A stretch of DNA of 64,000 bases, from assembly GCF_035609205.1 (NCBI RefSeq), contig NZ_CP141184.1, positions 5,277,001 to 5,341,000 on the forward strand. The letters run 5' to 3'. The DNA comes from Hymenobacter sp. GOD-10R (lineage in GTDB: Bacteria > Bacteroidota > Bacteroidia > Cytophagales > Hymenobacteraceae). Shown here one piece after another: positions 35,862 through 45,072 of the stretch. The notes beneath the pieces were generated by a model. The model saw nothing but the letters and a program-made list of their open reading frames with translations. It searched no databases and was not told where the DNA came from. The position numbers and the translations under genes were made by a program. Every line of letters begins with the position of its first letter. Position 1 is the stretch's first letter.

Positions 35862-36689
35862 TCACAACCGCGTTTCCGGATGGCGGCGCAGGTACGACGC
35901 AACATCGTAGATGAGTCCTGCATGACCTGCGTCTAGCAGCACGGTGTTTACCGTCTGCAAAGACCCAATAAACTGTCTTAGGCCAGCGTGCGGAATCACT
36001 CGGTCGTATTTGCCCAGGAAAAAAGTCACCGGTATAGGCTTGTGGTTCAGCAACGAGGCCAGACGCTTTAGGTCAAAGGTTAAGTTTTTGAACCCTACCC
36101 AACTCCGGTACACACGCAGTCGTTTTTCGCGGCTATCCAGCTGCCATTCAGCAAAGCGCACGAGCCCCGGATCAACTAGTCGTTTCTCGCTCAGCTTATT
36201 GATAAAGCCCAGCAGCCGCTGTGGTCGCAGTACCGCCCGGCCTAGCATGCCGCGCATCAATAGCGGTGAGGTAGCTAGCGTGTACCAAAGCTGCGTGCGA
36301 ATTCCATCTGGCGCAATCAGCCAAACTTGCTCTATTTGGTCAGCAAAGCTCTCGGCTGCCGTCAGGGCAAACTTAGCGCCCATGCTAAAAGCCAGGAGGC
36401 TGAACTTCGTAATCTTCTGTTCGTGCAGAAACTGCCCAAGCAGCTCGGCCAACCGCTTCTTCGTGATAGGCGAGTCGGCTTTGGTCATCCGGCTTTGGCC
36501 GTGGTAGAATAAATCGAAGGAGTATACGCTCACCTCCGGACCTAGCACAGAAGCTACCGAGCGCCAGTGGCCTTCGCTCTGCCCGTAGCCGTGAAAAGCA
36601 AGCACCACCCGCGGCCCGTCGCCGTAGCGTTGGTAGTGCAGCTTCGTTATGCTCTTTACGAGCTTCTTTTCCGTTGTTACTTGCTCCAT
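35862..36689 (-). CDS. alpha/beta hydrolase
   Basis: A hydrolase of about 276 residues. The oxyanion block is VLAFHGYGQSEGHWRSV, the nucleophile elbow is LLAFSMGAKFALTAAE (Ser in F-S-M-G), the Asp is probably in LGKYDRVIP, and the His is in DAGHAGLIYDV. There is no signal peptide. Substrate is unknown. The start at 36689 (MEQVTTEKK) is preferred, with two further ATGs 6 and 15 bases upstream in frame. It is convergent with the macrodomain gene. Confidence 0.85.
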   Translation of the reverse strand: MEQVTTEKKLVKSITKLHYQRYGDGPRVVLAFHGYGQSEGHWRSVASVLGPEVSVYSFDLFYHGQSRMTKADSPITKKRLAELLGQFLHEQKITKFSLLAFSMGAKFALTAAESFADQIEQVWLIAPDGIRTQLWYTLATSPLLMRGMLGRAVLRPQRLLGFINKLSEKRLVDPGLVRFAEWQLDSREKRLRVYRSWVGFKNLTFDLKRLASLLNHKPIPVTFFLGKYDRVIPHAGLRQFIGSLQTVNTVLLDAGHAGLIYDVASYLRRHPETRL

Positions 36690-36785
36690 AATCATCAAGA
36701 ACATAACATAATTATGTCCTTATTCGTCCCCGATGACCAGCAATAAGAGTAGGTAAGGCAAAGCCGAATCTTCGCGCGATAGGCC

Positions 36786-37337
36786 TCAGCTTAACCGCGA
36801 TACACCACCCGACACAATAAACTTCATCACCTCGCTGCTCGGCAGCTCCAGGTACGTCACGTTTTCTTTGGGCACCAGCACCAGCTCGCCGGAGAAGTTA
36901 TAAGAGTGGGGAAAGTACACAGCCAGCAGTTGCTCGCGGTTGATAGACGCCATGTGGTCCTGCGTGACAAACCCTAGCTTGAACACCTTGTCCGTAGCGT
37001 TAAGCTGCACTAGCACCGGGCAATTAAACTTCTGGTTGTCACCCACGAAGGCATCAAATAGATCCTTTAGACTGGAGTAAATGATACTAACCAATGGCGT
37101 GCGATGCAGAATACGCTCGGTGATCACCAGAAACGGCCGCACCATGAAGGACTTCGCAATGTAGCCGACCACCGTCAGCACCACGATGGCCGAGAGCAGG
37201 CCTAGGCCCGGCGGCATCCCATTGAACCGAAATAGCGCATCGAGCCAACTGATGCTCGCATAAAGAATGTACATCGTGAGGCTGATAGGCGCCACGATCA
37301 GAAAGCCGTTGAGGAAGTAATTGAAAAACTTGCGCAT
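36786..37337 (-). CDS. DUF502 domain-containing membrane protein
   Basis: A 183-residue protein with two N-terminal transmembrane segments (FLNGFLIVAPISLTMYILY and LGLLSAIVVLTVVGYIAKS) and the DUF502 core, including RTPLVSIIYSSLKDLFDAFVG, VLVQLN, KLGFVTQ and AVYFPHSYNFSGELVLVPKE. Function of the family is not established; plant homologues (LCV/COV1) are linked to vascular patterning. It is the first gene after the terminator of ispH on the same strand. Confidence 0.9.
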   Translation of the reverse strand: MRKFFNYFLNGFLIVAPISLTMYILYASISWLDALFRFNGMPPGLGLLSAIVVLTVVGYIAKSFMVRPFLVITERILHRTPLVSIIYSSLKDLFDAFVGDNQKFNCPVLVQLNATDKVFKLGFVTQDHMASINREQLLAVYFPHSYNFSGELVLVPKENVTYLELPSSEVMKFIVSGGVSRLS

Positions 37338-37350
37338 AGCGGAGAGAGCT

Positions 37351-37380
37351 AAAAAAATACCCGGCCAACTTGACCGGGTA
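37351..37380 (-). terminator. intrinsic terminator of ispH
   Basis: TACCCGG (37358-37364) pairs with CCGGGTA (37374-37380), and the A-run at 37351-37357 becomes a U-run for minus-strand transcripts. It follows ispH and precedes the DUF502 gene. Confidence 0.8.
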
Positions 37381-37410
37381 AATAACTAAAGATCAAAAGC
37401 TAGGTCCGAC

Positions 37411-38292
37411 TCAGACACCTACAGCGACTTGCTCGATGCGGTCGGCCACGCGCTGCATCAGCCACATGGGCGTGCTGGTTGCGCCGCAAATGCCCACCGA
37501 TTCGACGCCGTGGAACCACTCGTCGTCTAGATCCTGCTCGTTCTCCACGAAGTAGCTACGGGAATTGGTCTTATTCACCACGCTGAACAAGGCCTTGCCA
37601 TTCGAGCTCTTGCGGCCACTCACGAATACAACCACATCGTGTTGCAAAGCGAACTTAGCCAAGGCAGGCTCGCGGTTGCTTACCTGGCGGCAAATGCTGT
37701 CGTTGGCATCGAACGAGTCTAGCTCGCCGCCAGCTAGCGCAATGCGCTCCTCGATAAGCTGCTTCATGCGGTAGAAGCCAGCCGTGCTTTTGGTCGTTTG
37801 GCTGAAGAGCGTAACGGGCCGCGCAAAATCGATCTGGTCGAGGTCAGCTTCGGTCATCACGATGAGGGCGCGGTTGCCCGTCTGGCCCGTAAGGCCCGTT
37901 ACTTCCGCGTGGCCAGGCTGACCATAAATGACAATCTGGCCGTTCTGGCGCTTGGATGCGTCATAGGCGTGTTTCACGCGGTTCTGCAACTTGAGCACTA
38001 CCGGGCACGAAGCATCAATGAGTTCCAGATTATTGCGTAGTGCTAGCGCGTAGGTTTCCGGCGGCTCGCCATGAGCCCGGATGAGCACTTTACAATCGTG
38101 GAGTTCGGCCAGCTGTTCTCGGTCGATAATGCGCAGGCCTTGTTGATAGAGGCGTTCTACCTCCATGCGGTTGTGCACAATATCGCCGAGACAATACAAA
38201 GTCTCTTCGTGCGCCAGTTCGTCTTCGGCCATCTGAATGGCAAACTCGACGCCGAAGCAGTAGCCGGAATTCTTATCTATGGTAACGTTCAT
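37411..38292 (-). CDS. ispH: 4-hydroxy-3-methylbut-2-enyl diphosphate reductase
   Basis: A 293-residue iron-sulfur enzyme, the last step of the MEP isoprenoid pathway, converting HMBPP to IPP and DMAPP. The three cluster cysteines are in SGYCFGVE (Cys12), ASCPVVLKLQ and DSICRQVSNRE. Other family signatures are GDIVHNRMEV, IRAHGEPPE, IYGQPGHAEVTGL, VSGRKSSNGKALF and ICGATSTPMWLM. Length and start (MNVTIDKNSGYC) are normal. It is a single gene with its own terminator. Confidence 0.96.
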   Translation of the reverse strand: MNVTIDKNSGYCFGVEFAIQMAEDELAHEETLYCLGDIVHNRMEVERLYQQGLRIIDREQLAELHDCKVLIRAHGEPPETYALALRNNLELIDASCPVVLKLQNRVKHAYDASKRQNGQIVIYGQPGHAEVTGLTGQTGNRALIVMTEADLDQIDFARPVTLFSQTTKSTAGFYRMKQLIEERIALAGGELDSFDANDSICRQVSNREPALAKFALQHDVVVFVSGRKSSNGKALFSVVNKTNSRSYFVENEQDLDDEWFHGVESVGICGATSTPMWLMQRVADRIEQVAVGV

Positions 38293-38368
38293 GCGCTTTC
38301 TTCAACAAACGAACATATTCTTACAACTTTCGCGCCCCAATCCGGGCTGGCAGTCTAGCTAGGTTTTC

Positions 38369-39079
38369 TTAATTCCCCTGCGACTGCGCCAACATAGCCC
38401 GCGAAAACAAAGCGGCCGATACCCGCTCCAACACAAAATCTACTTGCTCATCAATGGTGATGTGCGTGGTGTCGAGCAGCACAGCATCGGCGGCCCGGCG
38501 TAGGGGGCTTTCGGCGCGGGTCGAGTCAATATAGTCACGCTTGGTGAGGTTTTCGATAATGGCATCCAACTCCACCTGCTCTCCCTTGTCTGCCAACTCC
38601 TCCTGTCGGCGCAAGGCGCGGGTGTGGGTGTCGGCCGTCATAAACACCTTCACTTCGGCGTCGGGGAAGACGGTGGTGCCAATGTCGCGCCCATCCATCA
38701 CGATGCCGCGCTTGCGGCCCATGCGCTGCTGCTGCCGCACCATGGCGTGGCGCACAGCCGGAATAACCGACACTTCGCTCACATTATTGGAGATGTACAT
38801 CTGCCGGATTTCATCCTCACGCACCTGCCCATCAAGGCACAGCTCATTGCGGCCCGAGCGGCGGTTGTGCTTGAAGCTGATGTGCATGTCGTGCAGCGCT
38901 TGCTCGATGCGGGGCAGATCATCGAAAGCAATTTTGTTTTCGAGCAAGTACAGCGTCACGGCGCGATACATGGCACCAGTGTCAATATAGGCGTAGCCCA
39001 ACGCGGCGGCTACAGCTTTGGCCGTAGTACTTTTTCCGCAGGAAGAATAGCCGTCGATGGCAATGACAAGTTTCTGCAT
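38369..39079 (-). CDS. cmk: cytidylate kinase
   Basis: A 236-residue (d)CMP kinase with P-loop GYSSCGKSTTAK at the N-terminus, DTGAMYRAVTLYL, MDGRDIGTTVFPDAEVKVFM, and the LID-type region RALRRQEELADKG. It phosphorylates CMP and dCMP in pyrimidine salvage. ATG 39079 (MQKLVIAIDGYSS) is chosen; a GTG at 39115 extends it by 12 unlikely residues and would overlap the upstream gene. The upstream hypothetical gene ends 32 bases before it. Confidence 0.95.
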   Translation of the reverse strand: MQKLVIAIDGYSSCGKSTTAKAVAAALGYAYIDTGAMYRAVTLYLLENKIAFDDLPRIEQALHDMHISFKHNRRSGRNELCLDGQVREDEIRQMYISNNVSEVSVIPAVRHAMVRQQQRMGRKRGIVMDGRDIGTTVFPDAEVKVFMTADTHTRALRRQEELADKGEQVELDAIIENLTKRDYIDSTRAESPLRRAADAVLLDTTHITIDEQVDFVLERVSAALFSRAMLAQSQGN

Positions 39080-39111
39080 GGCAAGATCGGTCGGCTGAGG
39101 GCTAGGTTGAG

Positions 39112-39507
39112 TCACGAATGTTGTTCTTTACGGCCGGCAGCAGCAGCCAGACGTTCAGGTAGTTCCGCAAAGAATACGGCTACCGACGAAGGTCGGCCGT
39201 GAGTAAGCTGCTCGGCAACGCGGTAAAAGGGATTAAAAAAGGAGTGTCCGCCGAAGCCGATACCCGTTGTACCATCGGGCCCGGCAGCCCATTGTCCGCC
39301 GTAAGTCTGTACCAAGCACTGACCTAGGAAGCAGCCCAGCGCCGTCACGACGCTTTCCTGACTGCTACTTGTCAGGCTAGGCCGTTGCGCCTCAACAACT
39401 TCTGCTAAACGCTGTACGGCTTCTGTATCAAAGGCGGTAAGCCGTAGCTGTTGGCGAACAGCATCAGCAGCGTTTTGGAGAGAGTCAAGGGGCGATTCGG
39501 CAGACAT
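39112..39507 (-). CDS. conserved-looking hypothetical protein
   Basis: A 131-residue soluble protein that I do not recognise. It is mainly helical by appearance: an N-terminal Leu/Ala/Gln-rich segment, then GCFLGQCLVQTYGGQWAAGP, GFGGHSFFNPFYRVAEQLTHG and SVAVFFAELPERLAAA. The pattern of GxFLGxxLxxxYGGxW followed by NPFxxVxxQL looks like a conserved small family rather than chance coding. It lies 32 bases upstream of cmk on the same strand and may be cotranscribed with it. Confidence 0.7.
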   Translation of the reverse strand: MSAESPLDSLQNAADAVRQQLRLTAFDTEAVQRLAEVVEAQRPSLTSSSQESVVTALGCFLGQCLVQTYGGQWAAGPDGTTGIGFGGHSFFNPFYRVAEQLTHGRPSSVAVFFAELPERLAAAAGRKEQHS

Positions 39508-39543
39508 TGAGTTGTTAGGAGAGCGATGCTGATTCTTTGGAAC

Positions 39544-39702
39544 CTAATGACTGTCGCACGGACAAGGAATGTGGCCGGATTTGGCTTTGCGTTTATAAGA
39601 AGCCGTTTTCTTCTGCTGCGCTGTGCGACCCGCGCAACCGGTAGTAGCCACGCCCGAACCCAGGAATAGGGCAACCCAAAGCATCGTTATTATCTTTTTC
39701 AC
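39544..39702 (-). CDS. very small lipoprotein, GTG start
   Basis: A 52-residue frame from GTG at 39702: a hydrophobic signal (KKIITMLWVALFLGSG), lipobox VATTGC, then a short basic tail with a CPC pair near the end (HIPCPCDSH). A CAAATATA box (reverse of TAnnTTTG) lies 18 bases upstream at 39720-39727, fitting a minus-strand promoter -7 element. Mature length would be only about 30 residues. Function unknown. The lipobox and promoter box support a real gene. Confidence 0.6.
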   Translation of the reverse strand: MKKIITMLWVALFLGSGVATTGCAGRTAQQKKTASYKRKAKSGHIPCPCDSH

Positions 39703-39788
39703 GGGAGTGGATTTTCCCACAAATATAAGGTTCTTTAGCCGTCCGCCGTTCTGCGGCTCCAACTTTACCCTTGTCTTGTACCTATCTT

Positions 39789-41441
39789 ATGTCCGCTGAC
39801 TTCTCTCTTCGTGCCAACGTTATCAACCTATTTACCAACACCATAACGCCGGGTACCGTTCATGTGGCGGAAGGTAAGATTCAGCGAATTGAGCCATCTG
39901 AGGCACCTAGCCCCGATCCGGCGTTACCGTATGCACTGCCGGGCTTCGTGGATGCGCATGTGCATGTGGAGAGCTCCTTATTAGTGCCAGCCGAGTTTGC
40001 CAGGCTAGCCGTAGCGCATGGCACAGTAGCCACTGTATCGGACCCGCACGAAATCGGCAATGTGCTCGGCGTAGCGGGCGTGGAGTATATGTTAGAAAGT
40101 GGCGGCACGGTTCCCTTCAAGTTTTGCTTCGGGGCGCCCTCGTGCGTGCCCGCTACGCCTTTTGAAACGGCCGGCGCCACCATCACTGCCGCCGATATTG
40201 AGCAACTTTTTCAAAATCCGGCCGTGGGTTATCTGGCTGAGATGATGAACTGGCCCGGCGTGCTGCACCGCGACCCGCTGGTGATGGAGAAAATAGCATT
40301 GGCACAGCGCTATAATCGCCCCGTAGATGGTCACGCGCCTGGCCTGCGCGGCGACGACGCCCGACAGTATGCCAGTGCTGGCATTAGCACCGACCACGAG
40401 TGCTTCACCGCGGAAGAGGCTCTCGACAAGCTAGCGGTGGGCATGAAGATCCTGATTCGCGAAGGCTCGGCGGCCCGCAACTTTGAGGCGCTGATTGACC
40501 TGCTGCCGGAGCACTACGAGAACATGATGTTCTGCTCCGACGATAAGCACCCCGATACGCTCGTGCTAGGTCACATAGATCAGCTGGTACAACGGGCCGT
40601 GGCTCGCGGCCAGGATGTATTAAAGGTGCTGCGCGTAGCCTGCCTAAACCCATTAGAGCATTATAAACTGCCTGTAGGCTTGCTGCGCGAAGGAGACGCG
40701 GCAGACTTTATTGTAGTCAATAACTTACAGGAGTTCCGGGTTCAGCAGACGTATATCAATGGCGAGCTGGTAGCCGAAAACGGTCAAACGCGCATTCCAG
40801 CTGCGCCAGTGGCTGTCGTTAATAACTTCCATACTGAACTTGTAAAAGCCCAGGGTTTTCAATTACTCGCTCCTACTGATGCGGCGACAGTTCGTGTTAT
40901 TGAATGCTTCGATGGGCAACTCATCACCGCTCGCCACGACCTAGCTGCTACAGTAAACAACGGTCTTGTAGTACCCGATGTAGCGAATGACATATTGAAG
41001 CTGACGGTCGTCAATCGATATACTTCCGCTCCGCCGGCTGTAGCTTTCATCAAAGGCTTCGGCTTGCGGCGTGGCGCCCTGGCTTCTAGCGTCGGCCACG
41101 ACTCGCACAATATTACTGCCGTCGGCTGCGATGACGAGAGCCTAGCCCGCGCCGTGAACCTGGTCATTGAAGCAAAAGGCGGCCTAGCGGCTGTTGGCGA
41201 AAACGGTGAGGAATTGCTATTGCCCCTGCCAGTAGCAGGACTCATGTCGGACCAAGATGGCTACACGGTAGCTGGAGCCTACTCAGCCGTCGATGCGCTG
41301 GCAAAAAAGCTAGGTAGTCCGCTTGGCGCGCCGTTCATGACGCTCTCGTTCATGGCCTTGCTCGTTATTCCAAGCTTGAAACTCAGCGACAAAGGCCTAT
41401 TCGATGGCGAAGCCTTCCAATTTGTAGAGGCTGTCGTGTAA
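39789..41441 (+). CDS. ade: adenine deaminase
   Basis: A 550-residue amidohydrolase that converts adenine to hypoxanthine and ammonia in purine salvage. Family blocks in order: FVDAHVHVESSLLVPAEFARL (the metal-binding HxH is HVH), HGTVATVSDPHEIGNVLG, DGHAPGLRGDDARQYASAGI, TDHECFTAEEA, FCSDDKHPDTL, then the C-terminal VGHDSHNITAVGCDD domain. Length is normal. ATG 39789 starts the protein just before the first beta domain; an upstream in-frame ATG (39771) adds six residues. A palindromic terminator follows. Confidence 0.95.
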   Translation: MSADFSLRANVINLFTNTITPGTVHVAEGKIQRIEPSEAPSPDPALPYALPGFVDAHVHVESSLLVPAEFARLAVAHGTVATVSDPHEIGNVLGVAGVEYMLESGGTVPFKFCFGAPSCVPATPFETAGATITAADIEQLFQNPAVGYLAEMMNWPGVLHRDPLVMEKIALAQRYNRPVDGHAPGLRGDDARQYASAGISTDHECFTAEEALDKLAVGMKILIREGSAARNFEALIDLLPEHYENMMFCSDDKHPDTLVLGHIDQLVQRAVARGQDVLKVLRVACLNPLEHYKLPVGLLREGDAADFIVVNNLQEFRVQQTYINGELVAENGQTRIPAAPVAVVNNFHTELVKAQGFQLLAPTDAATVRVIECFDGQLITARHDLAATVNNGLVVPDVANDILKLTVVNRYTSAPPAVAFIKGFGLRRGALASSVGHDSHNITAVGCDDESLARAVNLVIEAKGGLAAVGENGEELLLPLPVAGLMSDQDGYTVAGAYSAVDALAKKLGSPLGAPFMTLSFMALLVIPSLKLSDKGLFDGEAFQFVEAVV

Positions 41442-41449
41442 TCACAAAA

Positions 41450-41483
41450 AACCCTGACAGGGGCTTAAAGCCCCTGTCAGGGT
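41450..41483 (+). terminator. perfect 34-bp palindromic terminator
   Basis: AACCCTGACAGGGGCTT (41450-41466) is followed at once by its exact reverse complement. An A-run precedes it. It lies 8 bases after the adenine deaminase stop and about 70 bases before the end of the convergent response regulator gene, so it may serve both. Confidence 0.85.
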
Positions 41484-41554
41484 TGCAATGACGGTACGAG
41501 ACTCATTTAACAATACCGGTCTGATGGCTGAGCGCTGCCAGACCGGGAGGTGAC

Positions 41555-41977
41555 CTAGCTCAAGGAAAACCGCTTTGCCAGCAGCTTCTGCATTTTTTCC
41601 TCGGTGAGCGGCTTGGTGAGGTATTCTACATCTTTAAACTGCGACACGCGGGCTGTATCAGCAGCGTGCATGGAGGTGGTCAGCACGGCCATTACCGTCT
41701 TGCTTTTCACCTCAGGAGGCAGGCCGTCGTAGTGCTTGAGGAACTCAAAGCCATCCATGCCCGGCATTTTCAAGTCGACGAAAACTAGTTCGGGCAGGTG
41801 GTCAGCAGCCTCTGATGGCTGCCGCCCATTTCCCCACAAGAACTCATAGGCTTCTTCTGCGCGGGTGAACGTACGTACTTGCTCCGCAATAGCAAGGCGG
41901 TTAAGCAAGCGATTATTCAGAAAGCTAGTTGTCTCGTTGTCGTCTACCAGCACAATATTCTGAAGCTTTTTGGTCAT
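41555..41977 (-). CDS. single-domain response regulator (CheY-like receiver)
   Basis: A 140-residue receiver domain without an output domain. Acidic pocket VLVDDNET (about residues 9-16), phosphorylation Asp in VFVDLKMPGMDGFEF, the conserved Thr/Ser in VLTTSMH, and Lys in YLTKPLTEEKM. The insertion around WGNGRQPSEAADHLPE is typical of Bacteroidota receivers fed by hybrid kinases. No kinase gene is in the window, so its partner is unknown. The start at 41977 (MTKKLQN) is preferred. Confidence 0.92.
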   Translation of the reverse strand: MTKKLQNIVLVDDNETTSFLNNRLLNRLAIAEQVRTFTRAEEAYEFLWGNGRQPSEAADHLPELVFVDLKMPGMDGFEFLKHYDGLPPEVKSKTVMAVLTTSMHAADTARVSQFKDVEYLTKPLTEEKMQKLLAKRFSLS

Positions 41978-42027
41978 ATTCAAAAGCACTAAAGCCAATG
42001 GTTACGTAGTTCTAAATTAAAGATTTA

Positions 42028-43005
42028 TCACAACCAACCTTGCGCACGCATCCAGTCGTCGTTATAAATCTTTGCTAGGTAGCGCGTGCCGTGGTCAGGC
42101 AGGATAACTACCATCGTATCCTCTTCCTTCAAATGTTCGCGGGCATATTCCAGTGCTCCAAACACCGCCGAGCCGCAAGACCAGCCTACGAATAGGCCTT
42201 CTTCCTTCGCTAAGCGACGTGTCATCAGAGCACCATCACGGTCAGCAACTTTGATAAACAGGTCAATTTGATCGAAGTCAACGTTCTTCGGCAGAATATC
42301 CTCCCCAATACCTTCGGTTTTGTAAGGATAAATTTCGTTTTGGTCGAAGATGCCGGTCTCTTTATACTTCTTAAACACTGAGCCGTAGGTGTCGATTCCA
42401 ACCGTAACTAGTTGTGAGTTTTGCTCTTTCAGATACTTGCTAGTGCCGCAGATGGTGCCGCCGGTACCCACGCCGCAAGCTAGGTGCGTGATTTTGCCGT
42501 CGGTTTGCTCCCACAGCTCAGGGCCCGTTTCCTCGTAATGGGCGGCGGTGTTAGAAAGGTTATCGTACTGATTAGGGTAGAAGGAATTCGGAATTTCGGC
42601 GTTGAGCTTGCGAGCTACCGAGTAGTAAGAGCGGGGGTCGTCGGGGGTGACGTCGGTGGGGCAAATAATGATTTCGGCGCCTACTGCTTTCAGAATGTCC
42701 CGCTTTTCCTGCCCCTGCTTGTCGCTCATCGTGAAGATGCAGCGGTAGCCTTTGCTGATGGCAGCAAGCGCTAGGCCCATACCCGTGTTGCCGCTGGTGC
42801 CCTCAATGATGGTACCACCGGGCTTGAGCAAACCTGCTTTTTCGGCATCTTCAATCATTTTTACCGCCATGCGGTCTTTCACGGAGTTGCCGGGGTTGAA
42901 ATATTCAACCTTAGCCAGTACAGTGCCGCGGATGCCGTCGGTTACTTTATTCAGTTTCACCAGGGGCGTGTTGCCAATGGCTTCCACTATGTTATTCAGG
43001 TACAT
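42028..43005 (-). CDS. PLP-dependent cysteine synthase / cystathionine beta-synthase-type enzyme
   Basis: A 325-residue fold-type II PLP enzyme. The PLP Lys is in NPGNSVKDRMAV, the phosphate loop in GTSGNTGMGLALA, and GVGTGGTICGTSKYL and GWSCGSAVFGALEYA follow. The EGIGEDILPKNVD segment is typical of the CBS-like branch, but the C-terminal CBS regulatory domains are absent. It makes cysteine from O-acetylserine or cystathionine from homocysteine; the sequence does not decide which. The start at 43005 (MYLNNIVEAIG) is chosen. A CAAAGGTA box 22 bases upstream (43028-43035) fits a minus-strand -7 element. Confidence 0.92.
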   Translation of the reverse strand: MYLNNIVEAIGNTPLVKLNKVTDGIRGTVLAKVEYFNPGNSVKDRMAVKMIEDAEKAGLLKPGGTIIEGTSGNTGMGLALAAISKGYRCIFTMSDKQGQEKRDILKAVGAEIIICPTDVTPDDPRSYYSVARKLNAEIPNSFYPNQYDNLSNTAAHYEETGPELWEQTDGKITHLACGVGTGGTICGTSKYLKEQNSQLVTVGIDTYGSVFKKYKETGIFDQNEIYPYKTEGIGEDILPKNVDFDQIDLFIKVADRDGALMTRRLAKEEGLFVGWSCGSAVFGALEYAREHLKEEDTMVVILPDHGTRYLAKIYNDDWMRAQGWL

Positions 43006-43124
43006 GAGCTTGGGGTGGTTAGAACTGCAAAGGTACAAAAGAGTAACGGAGCGACTGAGTAATGAAACAAACTGTTAAACAACATTACTCCGTTGCGCCC
43101 CTACTCAGTAACTCCGTAGCTTGC

Positions 43125-43155
43125 CTTGCAGCCGCACCAAAAAAGCCTACTTTTG
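43125..43155 (+). promoter_or_regulatory. sucD promoter, Bacteroidota type
   Basis: CTTG (43125-43128), 19 bases, then TACTTTTG (43148-43155) matches the Bacteroidota consensus TTTG-N19-TAnnTTTG with one mismatch in the -33 box. It ends 68 bases before the sucD start codon. Confidence 0.6.
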
Positions 43156-43223
43156 TGCGCCGGCATTTTTCCGATGCCGATGTTCTTACCCCAACGGAAT
43201 AGTTACTCTAAAACCCGCTTCGA

Positions 43224-44102
43224 ATGAGTGTTCTGGTTAACAAGGATTCTAAAGTGATTGTGCAGGGCTTCACTGGCTCGGAAGGCTCCTTCCACGCTCA
43301 GCAAATGATTGAGTACGGCACCAACGTGGTAGGTGGTGTAACGCCCGGTAAAGGTGGCACGCAACACCTCGACCGTCCCGTGTTCAACACGGTTGCTGAA
43401 GCCGTTGAGCAAGCCGGCGCCGATACGAGCATCATCTTCGTGCCCCCGGCTTTCGCCGCCGATGCCATCATGGAAGCCGCCGACGCTGGTATTAAAGTTA
43501 TTGTAACCATCACCGAAGGCATTCCGACCAAGGACATGATTGCGGTGAAAGAATACCTCAAAGACCGCGAAGGTCTGCGCATGATCGGCCCGAACTGCCC
43601 CGGCGTGATGACCGCTGGCGAGTGCAAAGTGGGTATCATGCCCGGCTTTATCTTCACGAAAGGCCGAGTTGGTATCGTGTCGAAGTCGGGTACGCTGACC
43701 TACGAAGCCGTAGACCAGCTCACCAAAGCGGGCCTAGGTCAGACGACGGCTATCGGTATTGGCGGTGACCCCATCATCGGTACCACGACGAAAGAGGCAG
43801 TAGAACTGCTCATGAACGACCCCGAAACCGAAGGCATCGTGATGATCGGTGAAATCGGTGGCGGCATGGAAGCCGAAGCGGCTCGCTGGATCAAAGAAAA
43901 CGGCAACAAGAAGCCCGTTGTAGGCTTCATTGCTGGCCAAACGGCTCCTCCCGGCCGTCGCATGGGCCACGCGGGTGCTATCGTGGGCGGCGCCGACGAC
44001 ACGGCTGCTGCTAAGATGGCCATCATGCGTGAGTGCGGCATCCACGTAGTGGATTCGCCCGCTGAAATTGGCGACACGATGTTGCGCGTACTGAACGGCT
44101 AG
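43224..44102 (+). CDS. sucD: succinyl-CoA synthetase alpha subunit
   Basis: A 292-residue subunit of the citric acid cycle enzyme that interconverts succinyl-CoA and succinate with ATP or GTP formation. Family blocks: [80 protein letters not shown], and the phosphorylated His in [12 protein letters not shown]. Codon use is even and highly biased to common codons, as in strongly expressed genes. sucC is not adjacent, which is common in Bacteroidota. It has its own promoter and terminator. Confidence 0.97.
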   Translation: MSVLVNKDSKVIVQGFTGSEGSFHAQQMIEYGTNVVGGVTPGKGGTQHLDRPVFNTVAEAVEQAGADTSIIFVPPAFAADAIMEAADAGIKVIVTITEGIPTKDMIAVKEYLKDREGLRMIGPNCPGVMTAGECKVGIMPGFIFTKGRVGIVSKSGTLTYEAVDQLTKAGLGQTTAIGIGGDPIIGTTTKEAVELLMNDPETEGIVMIGEIGGGMEAEAARWIKENGNKKPVVGFIAGQTAPPGRRMGHAGAIVGGADDTAAAKMAIMRECGIHVVDSPAEIGDTMLRVLNG

Positions 44103-44123
44103 GTTTTCTAGCTTCTGCGTTAT

Positions 44124-44155
44124 AAAAAAGCCTCGGTTTGCGCCGGGGCTTTTTT
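44124..44155 (+). terminator. intrinsic terminator of sucD
   Basis: AAAAAAGCCTCGG (44124-44136) pairs, with one G-U, with CCGGGGCTTTTTT. It lies 21 bases after the sucD stop. Confidence 0.9.
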
Positions 44156-44299
44156 TATATCACATTCTTAATCAACGTTTTTCCTGCTTAATAGCCGTAG
44201 GACCTAGGTATCATCAAGAAAGCTAACTGGCGTTGCCTAATTCACGCAGTCAGCTTAAGCGTACCAGGGCATGCAGCACGTAGCCGAGTTTTTACTCCA

Positions 44300-45040
44300 A
44301 TGTCTACATCATCTCGCATAACTACCGTCCTCTTCGACCTCGACGACACGCTCTTCGATCATGCGGGTACCGCACGGGCGGCACTGGCGGCCAGCACGAG
44401 TGGGTTGCCATTCGCCAGCGAAATTGTGCTGGATGAGCTGTACAACCGCTATAGCGAACTGCTGGAAGAAATGCACCCGCAGGTGCTCGCCGGCCGCTAC
44501 AGCTACTTAGATGCGCGGCGCATACGGTTCCAGCGTTTGCTCGCTCCTTATAATGCGCTAACAACCGAAACCGAAGCCGACGAGTTTGCGCAGTTTCACT
44601 ACACGCACTATCGCAATTTGCGGCAGCCAATCGTGGGCGCCTTGGCGCTGCTGGAAGCGTTGAAGCCGCACTACCGCATTGGTATCGTGACCAACAACCG
44701 CACCACCGAGCAGGAAGACAAGCTGGACTACCTAGGTATGACGCACTTGGTTGATGCCCTGATTACCTCGGAAGATGTAGGCGTCCTCAAACCCGATCCG
44801 CGCATCTTTGCAGCAGCTTTGCAGCGCCTGAACGCGGAAGCCGCTGCAACAGTGATGGTGGGCGACAACTGGACTGCTGATGTGTTAGGGGCTTTGGCAG
44901 TAGGCATACGACCCGTGTGGCTGAACCGCTTCGGCGCTGTCCGGCTGCTCCCTGATGTAGAAGAAATTACCGGTTTTGAGCCGCTAGCCGATGTAGTGCG
45001 CAAGATTGTGGGGGCTATGCCGGAAGCTGCCCGCGTTTAG
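44300..45040 (+). CDS. HAD family hydrolase (YjjG-like phosphatase)
   Basis: A 246-residue haloacid dehalogenase-type phosphatase. Motif I is FDLDDTLFDH, motif II is VTNNRTTEQ, motif III/IV is KPDPRIFAAAL and MVGDNWTADVLGA. The alpha-helical C1 cap between motifs I and II has the size seen in YjjG/HAD-IA proteins, which dephosphorylate nucleotides. Substrate not determinable. The ACCTAGGT palindrome lies in codons for YLG (44730-44737). Confidence 0.9.
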   Translation: MSTSSRITTVLFDLDDTLFDHAGTARAALAASTSGLPFASEIVLDELYNRYSELLEEMHPQVLAGRYSYLDARRIRFQRLLAPYNALTTETEADEFAQFHYTHYRNLRQPIVGALALLEALKPHYRIGIVTNNRTTEQEDKLDYLGMTHLVDALITSEDVGVLKPDPRIFAAALQRLNAEAAATVMVGDNWTADVLGALAVGIRPVWLNRFGAVRLLPDVEEITGFEPLADVVRKIVGAMPEAARV

Positions 45041-45072
45041 CTCTGTGAAGCCGCTTCGCCTACACAAATACG

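Noticed and set aside
38624..39202. 192-codon plus-strand open frame opposite cmk
   Set aside because: Shadow of the cytidylate kinase gene, whose P-loop and motifs are complete.
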